A model generated the notes under the pieces. The model was not told the origin of the DNA. It was given only the letters and a program-made list of their open reading frames with translations, and searched no databases. Of a stretch of DNA of 8,581 bases, positions 1 through 5,943 are shown piece after piece. Positions within the stretch are counted from its first letter, which is position 1. Each line of letters opens with the position of its first letter. The stretch comes from Ignavibacteriales bacterium. GTDB lineage: Bacteria; Bacteroidota; Ignavibacteria; Ignavibacteriales; Melioribacteraceae. The stretch is from the NCBI GenBank assembly GCA_016929735.1, contig JAFGID010000122.1, forward strand, positions 1 through 8,581, given 5' to 3'. The position numbers and the translations under genes were made by a program.

Positions 1-244
1 AATATGTCAACGTAGCATCACCATCTTTTTTTTGTTCTAAAAATAATAAAGGAGTAAGTGAAGCTGAACTATCTTTTACAAACGTAACACCATTACCTTG
101 CACAACAAAATTTGTATCACCGTTATTATCTTGAACATTAAAAGAAACATATCTCGTATTTGCACCAAGTTTTACATCGACATTTTGAGCTTGTAAAGCT
201 GTAAAAGCAATTAATAATACCAAAAAGAAAAATAGTTTTTTCAT
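1..244 (-). CDS. Exported protein of unknown function, N-terminal part only
   Basis: An open frame of 81 codons starts at ATG 244-242 and runs off the left edge, so the gene is partial here. Residues 1-19 are a classical Sec signal peptide: MKK, then a hydrophobic core of Phe, Leu, Val and Ile (4-15), then TALQA with likely signal peptidase I cleavage after Ala19, before Gln20. The visible mature part (about 60 residues) begins QNVDVKLGANTRYVSFNVQD. It is rich in Val, Thr, Asn, Asp and Gly, has no Cys, and alternates polar and hydrophobic residues as in beta-sheet proteins. I recognise no family. The start is well supported by an AAAGGAG ribosome-binding site at 254-260, nine bases upstream. 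It points the same way as recR but is separated from it by 564 bases, so it probably has its own promoter. Export to the periplasm or outer surface is likely; the function is unknown. Confidence 0.8.
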   Translation of the reverse strand, partial: MKKLFFFLVLLIAFTALQAQNVDVKLGANTRYVSFNVQDNNGDTNFVVQGNGVTFVKDSSASLTPLLFLEQKKDGDATLTY

Positions 245-253
245 TTTAGAAAT

Positions 254-260
254 CTCCTTT
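254..260 (-). promoter_or_regulatory. Ribosome-binding site of the exported-protein gene
   Basis: AAAGGAG on the minus strand, nine bases before the ATG at 244-242. It fixes the start of the left-edge gene, and this annotation therefore does not rest on the signal peptide alone. Confidence 0.65.
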
Positions 261-307
261 CATTAATTAAAAAATAGTAAATTATTGAATATACGTATGT
301 ATAAAAA

Positions 308-334
308 TCATGAAAAGTGAGATTTTGATTTCAT
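308..334 (-). CDS. Possible leader peptide ORF (8 residues)
   Basis: ATG at 334-332 followed by seven sense codons (MKSKSHFS) and TGA at 310-308. It is preceded by GGAGG (341-345) at a spacing of six bases, one of the strongest Shine-Dalgarno sites in the window. It ends 63 bases before the start of the exported-protein gene and is on the same strand, so it could be a translated leader that affects expression of that gene. The peptide has no codon run typical of amino-acid attenuators. It could equally be a chance GGAGG-ATG pairing or the remnant of a lost gene. Confidence 0.25.
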   Translation of the reverse strand: MKSKSHFS

Positions 335-786
335 AGGCAGCCTCCATTTTCTTTTTAATTTACAAATATTTTAAAAAGGAAAATAGGACTATATAAGAAA
401 CGATAACGGAGGTAAAAAAGAGAACCCCGAATTGACTATACAAAATTAATGAAAATATTTAACAATAATTCAAGTTATTTGATTTTTTTTATAAATAATC
501 TATTTCTTTAAAACATCTAATTGTCTTTTTTAGGAAGTGCATTTTAATCGTAAGATGACAAGTTCTAATTTGTTAAATTATTAAGATACAACAAATTATA
601 AAAGAATTTTTGTAGAAAAAATATGGAAGATAAATGAGTTAATATTAGAAACTTTTAAAAAAAATAATTATGTCAATTGAACCCTTCTCTTCATTCAAAG
701 ATAAACTTATCGAAGTATCTCATTTTTTTATCTAATTGAGATAACACAATCCAATAAATCTTACTTCAGTATGACTGCAGTGTATT

Positions 787-804
787 TATTCAAAGTCCTG
801 AATA
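787..804 (-). other. Small hairpin just after recR
   Basis: TATTCA (787-792) and TGAATA (799-804) form a perfect 6-base-pair inverted repeat with a six-base loop, starting four bases after the recR stop. It has a T-run only on the side that would matter for plus-strand transcription (805-810), where no plus-strand gene ends. It is therefore not a standard intrinsic terminator for recR; it may stabilise the 3' end of the transcript or be chance. Confidence 0.2.
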
Positions 805-808
805 TTTT

Positions 809-1411
809 TTATAATTCAATTCTATTTAATACAGCCCTACCTATGGTAGCTATATCGGAGAATTCTAAATCACCACCAACAGGAATGCCTCTTGCAATAC
901 GGCTGACCTTAATCTTTAAATGTTTAATTAATTTTGCCAAGTAAAGTGAAGTTGCCTCTCCTTCTGTATCTGGATTTAATGCGAGAACTACTTCTTGAAT
1001 ACCATCAGTTTTCAATCGGTCTAGCAATTCATTTACCTTGAGATTTTCTACATTCATACCATCAAGTGGAGAAAGGACACCTCCTAAAACATGGTAAAGA
1101 CCGTTATACTCGTTTGTCCGTTCAATTGCAATTACATCGCTTATATCTTCAACAACACAAATTAAAGTTTTATCTCTTTTTTCACTTTTACAAATATCAC
1201 AATAATCTTCAACTGATAAGTTATAACATTGCTTGCAGAATTTTACATTTTCTTTGAGTTCTACAAGTGAGTTTATAAGATCATTAAAATATTTCGCATC
1301 ACCTTTCAACAAATAAATAGCAAGTCGTTGAGCAGTCTTACGCCCAATCGATGGTAATTTGCATAGTTCTTCAATTGCTTTTTGTAATGGTTCAGCAATT
1401 AGCAATTTCAA
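809..1411 (-). CDS. recR: Recombination mediator protein RecR
   Basis: RecR works with RecF and/or RecO to load RecA at gaps during recombinational repair in the cytoplasm. At 200 residues the protein has the usual family length. Domains are in the expected order: a helix-hairpin-helix at about 19-31 (LPSIGRKTAQRLA), a four-cysteine zinc site (C59-x2-C62, C71-x2-C74), a Toprim domain from about 82 (CVVEDISDVIAIE at 85-97, LNPDTEGEAT at 145-154), and the C-terminal signature RIARGIPVGGDLEFSD (171-186). The first possible start is TTG at 1411-1409, overlapping the ybaB stop by four bases (TTGA). A second TTG at codon 3 (1405-1403) has better spacing to AGGA at 1414-1417 (eight bases against two), so the real protein may be 198 residues. 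It is second gene of a ybaB-recR pair and probably translationally coupled. The assignment is secure; the start is not. Confidence 0.97.
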   Translation of the reverse strand: MKLLIAEPLQKAIEELCKLPSIGRKTAQRLAIYLLKGDAKYFNDLINSLVELKENVKFCKQCYNLSVEDYCDICKSEKRDKTLICVVEDISDVIAIERTNEYNGLYHVLGGVLSPLDGMNVENLKVNELLDRLKTDGIQEVVLALNPDTEGEATSLYLAKLIKHLKIKVSRIARGIPVGGDLEFSDIATIGRAVLNRIEL

Positions 1412-1734
1412 AATCCTGGAATGTTCATACCGGGAGGTACCATTCCCTTTGTTACACTTGCCATTTCTTCCTCAGCCATTTTACTCGCAGCTTCGATTGC
1501 TTTATTAACTGCGGCAACGACTAAATCTTCTAACATTTCCTTATCATTTGAGTTGATTAGTTCTTGGTCAATCAGAATGTTAACAATTTCTTTTCTTCCA
1601 TTAGCAACAGCTTTGACCATTCCACCACCGCTCTCAGCTTCAACTTGCTTTTCTGCGAGTTCTTCCTGTACTCTTGCCATATCATTTTGCAATTTCTGTA
1701 ATTGCTTCATCATTTCATTCATCTGAAATTTCAT
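1408..1734 (-). CDS. YbaB/EbfC family nucleoid-associated protein
   Basis: A small DNA-binding protein, active as a dimer in the cytoplasm and usually encoded next to recR. The 108 residues show the family pattern: an N-terminal amphipathic helix (MMKQLQKLQNDMARVQEELAEK, about 8-29, with heptad-like hydrophobics), the signature GGGMVKAVANGRKEI in the middle, the acidic segment EMLEDLVVAAVNKAI, a second long helix rich in Ala, Glu and Met, and a Gly/Pro-rich tail ending MNIPGF. The ATG at 1734-1732 follows AGAGG at 1739-1743, which supports the start. In many bacteria dnaX precedes this pair; here the gene upstream is psd on the other strand, so dnaX is elsewhere. Its stop TGA overlaps the recR start. 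Known family roles are curved or AT-rich DNA binding and expression effects; the specific role here is not visible. Confidence 0.95.
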   Translation of the reverse strand: MKFQMNEMMKQLQKLQNDMARVQEELAEKQVEAESGGGMVKAVANGRKEIVNILIDQELINSNDKEMLEDLVVAAVNKAIEAASKMAEEEMASVTKGMVPPGMNIPGF

Positions 1735-1755
1735 TTTTCCTCTAAATTAGATAAT

Positions 1756-1783
1756 TTTATAATTTCTAAATGCAATTTATCAA
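1756..1783 (-). promoter_or_regulatory. Candidate promoter of ybaB-recR
   Basis: On the minus strand TTGATA (1778-1783) is followed after 16 bases by TATAAA (1756-1761). Transcription would begin near 1749, just ahead of the AGAGG ribosome-binding site at 1739-1743. The match to a housekeeping sigma-70 type promoter is good, but the surrounding 135 bases are almost all A and T, so chance matches are frequent, and sigma preferences differ within the FCB group. Confidence 0.3.
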
Positions 1784-1856
1784 AAAAAAAGAATTATAAG
1801 AAATTCAATAAATAAAATATTAAATTTGTTATTGAATTTTTACAAATTATTTTTAT

Positions 1857-1862
1857 AAAAGG
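1857..1862 (+). promoter_or_regulatory. Ribosome-binding site deciding the TTG start of psd
   Basis: AAAAGG, seven bases before TTG 1870-1872. There is no ATG nearby in the same frame that would keep the conserved N-terminal membrane segment, so this site supports the TTG start. Confidence 0.5.
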
Positions 1863-1869
1863 TAATAAT

Positions 1870-2517
1870 TTGATTGCAAAATACGGTTACAACACAGTCG
1901 GTATTATTTCGATAATAGTAGCGTTTTTCTTAGTTTTATTTCTTGCTATCGAAAGTGGCTTTATTAGATGGAGTATATTCTTTATTAGCACGATATTTTT
2001 TATCTTAACACTATATTTTTTTCGCGACCCTGAAAGAAATATTCCTGAAAGGGATGATATCATTGTGTCACCTGCAGATGGAAAAATAATAAATATCGAA
2101 GAAATTGATTCCAATTCTTATGTAAAAGAAAAGGCATATAAAATTGCAATTTTTATGTCTCCCTTAAATGTTCACGTAAATAGAATCCCAATTGATGGAA
2201 GAGTTGATTACCTAAATTACATACCGGGTGAATACTTGATGGCTTTTCATGAAAAATCAGACGAGAGAAACGAAAGAAATGAAATTGGAATTATATCGAG
2301 ACATGGGCGAGTATATTTCTGTCAGATTGCCGGTTTCGTTGCAAGAAGAATTGAATGTGAATTGGAACTAGTGCAAGAAGTTAAAATGGGCGAACGATTT
2401 GGAATGATAAAATTTGGAAGCAGAGTAGATGTTGTTGTTCCGGTTAAATGGAATTTAAAAGTTACGAAAGGGCAAAGAGTAGTGGCAGGTGAGACCATAT
2501 TATTCGAGAAAGAATGA
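1870..2517 (+). CDS. psd: Phosphatidylserine decarboxylase proenzyme (short form)
   Basis: Decarboxylates phosphatidylserine to phosphatidylethanolamine at the inner membrane, using a pyruvoyl group made by self-cleavage. At 215 residues it matches the short form common in FCB bacteria. Two hydrophobic segments (about 10-28 and 33-50) anchor it. Then come FFRDPER (50-56), SPADGKI (67-73, with the conserved Asp70), MSPLNVHVNRIP (96-107, with His102), and the cleavage region GERFGMIKFGSRVDVVVP (174-191). Cleavage is expected between Gly183 and Ser184, turning Ser184 into the pyruvoyl group of the short alpha chain. The start is TTG at 1870 with AAAAGG seven bases upstream. It is the first gene of a plus-strand cluster, diverging from ybaB, and its TGA overlaps the ATG of pssA (ATGA, 2514-2517), which suggests coupled translation of two consecutive enzymes of the same pathway. 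Confidence 0.96.
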   Translation: MIAKYGYNTVGIISIIVAFFLVLFLAIESGFIRWSIFFISTIFFILTLYFFRDPERNIPERDDIIVSPADGKIINIEEIDSNSYVKEKAYKIAIFMSPLNVHVNRIPIDGRVDYLNYIPGEYLMAFHEKSDERNERNEIGIISRHGRVYFCQIAGFVARRIECELELVQEVKMGERFGMIKFGSRVDVVVPVKWNLKVTKGQRVVAGETILFEKE

Positions 2518-3296
2518 AAAAATATTTTAAAAAATCAATAATTCCTAATGGCATTACTGCATTCAATTTATTCTGCGGTTTTTTAGCAATTATTTTCTCT
2601 ATCGAACCAAATCTTTATGATTTTGAATTACCATTATTCGGTTCAATAATAGTTACCAACATCCACATCTCTGGTGCTCTTATAATTATGGCTGCAATTT
2701 TTGATTCTGTTGACGGATTAGTTGCAAGATTGATTGGCGTTAGCAGCCGCTTCGGTGTTGAACTTGACTCTTTAAGCGATGTAGTTAGTTTTGGCGCTGC
2801 ACCGTCTTTTCTCTTATATCAAAGTTATTTATATCAATTTGGAGTAATAGGGATCATTGTAAGTTCTTTACCTCTTATATTCGGCACATTTCGACTTGCA
2901 AATTTCAATATTAAATTGAAAAGTCTAGACGAGAAACATGATTTTAGCGGATTACCGATTCCTGTTAGCGCATTAACAAATGTAACATTTGTTCTTACCT
3001 ATTACAAAATTGACAGGATTGTTGAACCTGCAAACTATTTTGTTATTCCAATAATCATAGTTACATCAATTTTAATGGTGAGCAAGATAAGATATAACAC
3101 TTTACCGAATGTAGAGAGCAATACGACAAGATCTAATTTAATTTATGTCCTTGTTATTATAAGTTTAGGTGCTATAATTATACTTACAGATTTTACCGCA
3201 CTTTTTTATATGTTTGTTGTATTTGTTTGTTATGGATTTTTCAGATATTTAATTTTATTAATTACAAAAAATAATGATAAAAAACAAAGGAAATAA
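2514..3296 (+). CDS. pssA: CDP-diacylglycerol--serine O-phosphatidyltransferase
   Basis: Makes phosphatidylserine from CDP-diacylglycerol and serine in the inner membrane; Psd, encoded just upstream, then decarboxylates it. The 260-residue protein has the complete CDP-alcohol phosphatidyltransferase signature D-x2-DG-x2-AR-x8-G-x3-D-x3-D: Asp64, Asp67-Gly68, Ala71-Arg72, Gly81, Asp85, Asp89. The N-terminus (IIPNGITAFNLFCGFLAIIF) carries the PN-x-xT-x-xN-x-xCG pattern typical of type II, membrane-bound PssA rather than PgsA. GLPIP at 146-150 is another PssA hallmark. Several hydrophobic helices follow, including about 111-128, 174-189, 208-225 and 229-250, and a basic tail (KNNDKKQRK). Its ATG overlaps the psd stop, and purS starts three bases after its TAA. 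The serine specificity is inferred from the sequence pattern and from the psd neighbour. Confidence 0.95.
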   Translation: MKKYFKKSIIPNGITAFNLFCGFLAIIFSIEPNLYDFELPLFGSIIVTNIHISGALIIMAAIFDSVDGLVARLIGVSSRFGVELDSLSDVVSFGAAPSFLLYQSYLYQFGVIGIIVSSLPLIFGTFRLANFNIKLKSLDEKHDFSGLPIPVSALTNVTFVLTYYKIDRIVEPANYFVIPIIIVTSILMVSKIRYNTLPNVESNTTRSNLIYVLVIISLGAIIILTDFTALFYMFVVFVCYGFFRYLILLITKNNDKKQRK

Positions 3297-3299
3297 AAA

Positions 3300-3551
3300 T
3301 TGTATAAAGTAAAAGTAATTGTAAAACGAAGAGCCGCTATATTAGACCCTCAAGGCAAAGCAGCTGAGCAAGGAGCAAAACTTCTTGGTTTTAATAATAT
3401 CAGCGGTACAAGAATAAACAAGGTCATTGAATTTTTTGTAAATGTTGATGATAAGAAACTCGCGGAAAAAGAAGTGAAAGAATACTGCGAAAAATTATTA
3501 TCTAATCCGAATATCGAAGATTTTGAATATACTTTGGAAGAAACAAAATGA
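3300..3551 (+). CDS. purS: Phosphoribosylformylglycinamidine synthase subunit PurS
   Basis: Small structural subunit of the three-part FGAM synthase, which converts FGAR, ATP and glutamine to FGAM in step four of purine synthesis. PurS bridges PurQ and PurL so that ammonia passes between their active sites. The 83 residues match the family length, begin MYKVKVIVKRRAAILDPQGK and end with the conserved CEKLLSNPNIEDFEY segment. TTG at 3300 is the start: family members begin with the same MYKVKV, and AAAGGA at 3286-3291 lies eight bases upstream. The stop overlaps the purQ ATG (ATGA, 3548-3551), as expected of subunits made in fixed ratio. PurL is not in the window. The gene is three bases behind pssA, so a purine gene and a lipid gene share a transcript. 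Confidence 0.95.
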   Translation: MYKVKVIVKRRAAILDPQGKAAEQGAKLLGFNNISGTRINKVIEFFVNVDDKKLAEKEVKEYCEKLLSNPNIEDFEYTLEETK

Positions 3552-4243
3552 AAATCAAGTTTGGTGTAGTCGTCTTTCCCGGTTCAAATTGCGACCACGA
3601 TGCTTTTTACGTAGCAAAGAAAATTTTAGCTAAAGATGCTGAATTTCTCTGGCATAAGGATACTGATTTAAAAAATTCTGATGTCGTAATACTTCCAGGT
3701 GGATTTTCCTATGGAGATTACTTACGTACTGGTGCTATTGCCAGATTTTCACCCATTATGGAAAAAGTTATTGAGTTTGCAGAAAAAGGTGGAATTGTTA
3801 TCGGCATTTGTAATGGTTTTCAAATTCTTCTTGAAGCAAACCTGCTACCGGGTGTTATGCTGATGAATAAAAATTTGAAATTTATTTGTAAGGATGTTTT
3901 TTTATCTGTCGAAAACAGTAATACAATTTTTACAAGCGAAATAAACAAGAAAGTGGTAAAGATTCCTATTGCTCATGCTGAAGGAAATTATTTTGCTGAG
4001 GATTCTATATTAGATGATTTAGTAAAAAATAATCAAATTGTTTTCAAGTATTGTTCTTCTAAATGTGAAGTATCAGAAAAATTTAATCCGAATGGCTCTT
4101 TGATGAACATAGCTGGAATCATAAATAAAAACGGAAACGTCCTGGGTATGATGCCTCATCCCGAAAGATGTTGTGATTTAGTTTTGGGAAAGACAGATGG
4201 TTTGATGCTATTTAAATCTGTAATTAAAAATTTAACAAAATAA
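3548..4243 (+). CDS. purQ: Phosphoribosylformylglycinamidine synthase, glutaminase subunit PurQ
   Basis: Class I glutamine amidotransferase that releases ammonia from glutamine for FGAM synthase (PurSQL) in the cytoplasm. The 231 residues carry all family landmarks: GVVVFPGSNCDHDA near the N-terminus, the oxyanion-side motif LPGGFSYGDYLRTGAIA (49-65), the nucleophile elbow GICNGFQIL with Cys88, and MPHPER with the other two triad residues His204 and Glu206. IAHAEGNYF (141-149) is a further PurQ-specific segment and separates it from other class I amidotransferases. The length is that of a free subunit rather than the large fused PurL of proteobacteria, which agrees with the presence of purS. 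The ATG overlaps the purS stop; tatA follows after 15 bases. All catalytic residues are present, so it should be active. Confidence 0.97.
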   Translation: MKIKFGVVVFPGSNCDHDAFYVAKKILAKDAEFLWHKDTDLKNSDVVILPGGFSYGDYLRTGAIARFSPIMEKVIEFAEKGGIVIGICNGFQILLEANLLPGVMLMNKNLKFICKDVFLSVENSNTIFTSEINKKVVKIPIAHAEGNYFAEDSILDDLVKNNQIVFKYCSSKCEVSEKFNPNGSLMNIAGIINKNGNVLGMMPHPERCCDLVLGKTDGLMLFKSVIKNLTK

Positions 4244-4258
4244 ATTAGAGAGGTTAAT

Positions 4259-4468
4259 ATGTTTGCATTTTTTCAAAATCTTGGTTTTTGGGAAATAATG
4301 ATAATCGTTCTGGTTATTCTGCTTTTGTTTGGTGCGAAAAAAATTCCCGAACTTGCAAGAGGTGTAGGAAAAGGAATGAAAGAATTTAAGAAAGCGGTAA
4401 AAGATGTAGAGGATGATATTAAGATTGAAGATGAAGATGAAAAATCAAAAAAAGATATTAAGGGATAA
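4259..4468 (+). CDS. tatA: Sec-independent protein translocase protein TatA/E
   Basis: Pore-forming component of twin-arginine translocation, which exports folded proteins across the inner membrane. In 69 residues it shows a short N-terminus, one membrane helix (about 11-24, WEIMIIVLVILLLF), the Phe24-Gly25 hinge, the amphipathic helix KKIPELARGVGKGMKEFKKA (27-46) and a highly charged tail of Lys, Glu and Asp. The length and the ELARGxGKGMKEFKKA pattern favour TatA/E over TatB, which is usually longer, though the two are hard to separate by eye. GAGAGG-like ribosome binding is given by GAGAGG at 4248-4253, five bases before the ATG. TatC is not nearby. It sits 15 bases behind purQ and 44 before gatA, probably in the same transcript, with no functional link to these neighbours that I can see. 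Confidence 0.93.
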   Translation: MFAFFQNLGFWEIMIIVLVILLLFGAKKIPELARGVGKGMKEFKKAVKDVEDDIKIEDEDEKSKKDIKG

Positions 4469-4512
4469 TAATAATTTTATGTTTAATTGTTTGTTGTTAA
4501 TTTGGAAAAAGT

Positions 4513-5943
4513 TTGATTAATTATAAAAATCATAGAGAGAAAATTGATAAAATTCTGAAGAAAGAAATTTCTCTTCAGGATAATGTACAATATTTTTTAA
4601 ATCGTATTGAAGAAAATAATAATCTTAATGCTTTTAACTTTGTCTTTCCCGAATGCATAGATAAAGCTAAAGAAATTGAAAATAAAATTTTATCAGGAAA
4701 ATATGGTAAACTTGCGGGAATGGTGATTGCTATTAAGGATGTCCTTGCAATAAAAGATAAACCTCTTACCTGCTCATCAAATATTTTAAAAAACTTTGTT
4801 TCAATCTACGATGCTACAGTTATTCAAAAACTAATTAAAGAAGATGCAATAATTATTGGAAAAACTAATTGTGATGAATTTGCAATGGGTTCTTCAAACG
4901 AAAATTCAAAATTTGGAAATGTACTTAATCCTTACGATAATACAAGAGTACCCGGTGGCTCAAGCGGTGGTTCAGCAGTAGCAGTTGCAGCAGATTTATG
5001 CGATGTTTCTTTCGGCACAGACACGGGTGGTTCAATTCGTCAACCTGCTGCATTTTGCGGTGTTTTTGGATTGAAGCCGACTTATGGCAGAGTATCAAGA
5101 TATGGACTAACAGCATTTGCATCTTCATTTGATTCAATTGGACCATTTGCAAAATCAACAGAAGATACTGCATTGATTTTATCGGTCATAGCAGGAATTG
5201 ATAAACACGATTCAACGAGCAGTAATAATCCCGTTACTGATTATATGAATAATTTGGAATTAAACAAAAAGCTTACAATCGGAATTCCTAAAGAATACTT
5301 CACTGAAGGATTAAATGAGGAAATAAAAAATTCGATATTTGACATAATTGATAAATTAAAAAATAATGGTTTTGAATTTAAAGAAATTACTTTGCCTCAT
5401 AATCAATATACCATTGCGACATATTATATTTTGACAACAGCAGAAGCTTCAGCAAACTTAGCAAGATATGACGGAGCAAGATATGGTTATAGAATTGAAA
5501 ATCCAAAAAATCTTTTGGATATGTATATTGAATCGCGTTCAAAAGGATTTGGGAAAGAAGTAAAAAGAAGAATTATGCTCGGTACTTATGTTCTTTCTTC
5601 CGGTTATTATGATGCATATTATAAAAAAGCACAAAAAGTGAGACAACTCATAAAGAATGATTTTATCAATGCATTTAAATCTGTGGATGTAATAATTACA
5701 CCGACAACTCCAACAACAGCTTTTAAAATCGGTGAGAATATAGATGACCCGTTACAAATGTATTTAAACGATATTTACACTACATCAATAAATTTAGCAG
5801 GAATACCTGCTATAAATATTCCAATAGGAAAAGATAAAAATAATTTACCTATTGGGATGCAAATTTTAGCTAATCAATTTGAAGAAGACAAATTATTGCA
5901 GATGAGTTATTTTATTGAAAAAAATAGATTACTATCTCACTAA
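4513..5943 (+). CDS. gatA: Asp/Glu-tRNA amidotransferase subunit A
   Basis: Glutaminase subunit of GatCAB, which amidates Glu-tRNA(Gln) (and often Asp-tRNA(Asn)) in bacteria lacking the direct synthetase. The 476 residues match the family. The amidase signature is complete: Lys75 in IAIKDV, the cis-Ser Ser150 in PGGSSGGSAVAVAADL, and nucleophile Ser174 in GTDTGGSIRQPAA, a constant offset of four from the Lys79-Ser154-Ser178 triad I recall for the Staphylococcus enzyme. The GLKPTYGRVSRYGL and FDSIGP segments and a C-terminal GIPAINIPIG are also typical GatA. The start is TTG at 4513 with only a weak GGA six bases upstream; the first in-frame ATG is at codon 70, too far in. GatB and GatC are not here. 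It is the last gene of the plus-strand cluster and its TAA overlaps the stop of the opposing transporter gene by four bases. Confidence 0.97.
   Translation: MINYKNHREKIDKILKKEISLQDNVQYFLNRIEENNNLNAFNFVFPECIDKAKEIENKILSGKYGKLAGMVIAIKDVLAIKDKPLTCSSNILKNFVSIYDATVIQKLIKEDAIIIGKTNCDEFAMGSSNENSKFGNVLNPYDNTRVPGGSSGGSAVAVAADLCDVSFGTDTGGSIRQPAAFCGVFGLKPTYGRVSRYGLTAFASSFDSIGPFAKSTEDTALILSVIAGIDKHDSTSSNNPVTDYMNNLELNKKLTIGIPKEYFTEGLNEEIKNSIFDIIDKLKNNGFEFKEITLPHNQYTIATYYILTTAEASANLARYDGARYGYRIENPKNLLDMYIESRSKGFGKEVKRRIMLGTYVLSSGYYDAYYKKAQKVRQLIKNDFINAFKSVDVIITPTTPTTAFKIGENIDDPLQMYLNDIYTTSINLAGIPAINIPIGKDKNNLPIGMQILANQFEEDKLLQMSYFIEKNRLLSH

Larger units (their letters stand above)
245..808. other. Long AT-rich intergenic region without a full-length gene
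   Basis: A stretch of 564 bases between the recR stop and the start of the exported-protein gene, both on the minus strand. I see no ORF of convincing length, no tRNA and no known riboswitch fold. It holds a nine-codon reading frame with a very strong ribosome-binding site (308-345), an 8-base palindrome ATACGTAT (290-297 area), one small GC-rich patch around 407-430, competing inverted repeats at 716-744 and a 6-base-pair hairpin just after recR (787-804). The promoter of the exported-protein gene and the end of the recR transcript must lie here, but the AT content is too high to place them by eye. Confidence 0.7.
1735..1869. promoter_or_regulatory. Divergent promoter region between ybaB and psd
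   Basis: These 135 bases separate the ybaB-recR pair (leftward) from the psd cluster (rightward) and must carry promoters for both. A leftward candidate is listed separately. For psd I cannot pick one: the best-looking box pair overlaps the ribosome-binding site. The sequence is almost entirely A and T, with a nine-A run at 1782-1790. Confidence 0.5.

Noticed and set aside
407..430. GC-richer patch resembling a tRNA T-arm or riboswitch core (GGGGTTC on the minus strand, CGGAGG on the plus strand)
   Set aside because: No acceptor stem, anticodon arm or CCA neighbourhood can be formed around it, and the only stem is five pairs with a bulge. No known riboswitch consensus fits.
441..473. Bacteroidota-type promoter on the minus strand (TAATTTTG at 441-448, TTG at 471-473)
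   Set aside because: The TAnnTTTG box is exact, but the 22-base spacing is longer than usual and such boxes arise easily in this AT-rich stretch. It cannot be supported without a mapped transcript start.
1421..1726. Plus-strand open frame of 101 codons
   Set aside because: Lies entirely antisense to ybaB, whose family match is clear. Its Ser/Leu/Ile-rich translation is that of a complement-strand shadow.
1832..1859. TTGAAT-16-TATAAA as promoter of psd
   Set aside because: The second box overlaps the AAAAGG ribosome-binding site (1857-1862), so a transcript from it would start too late to include that site.
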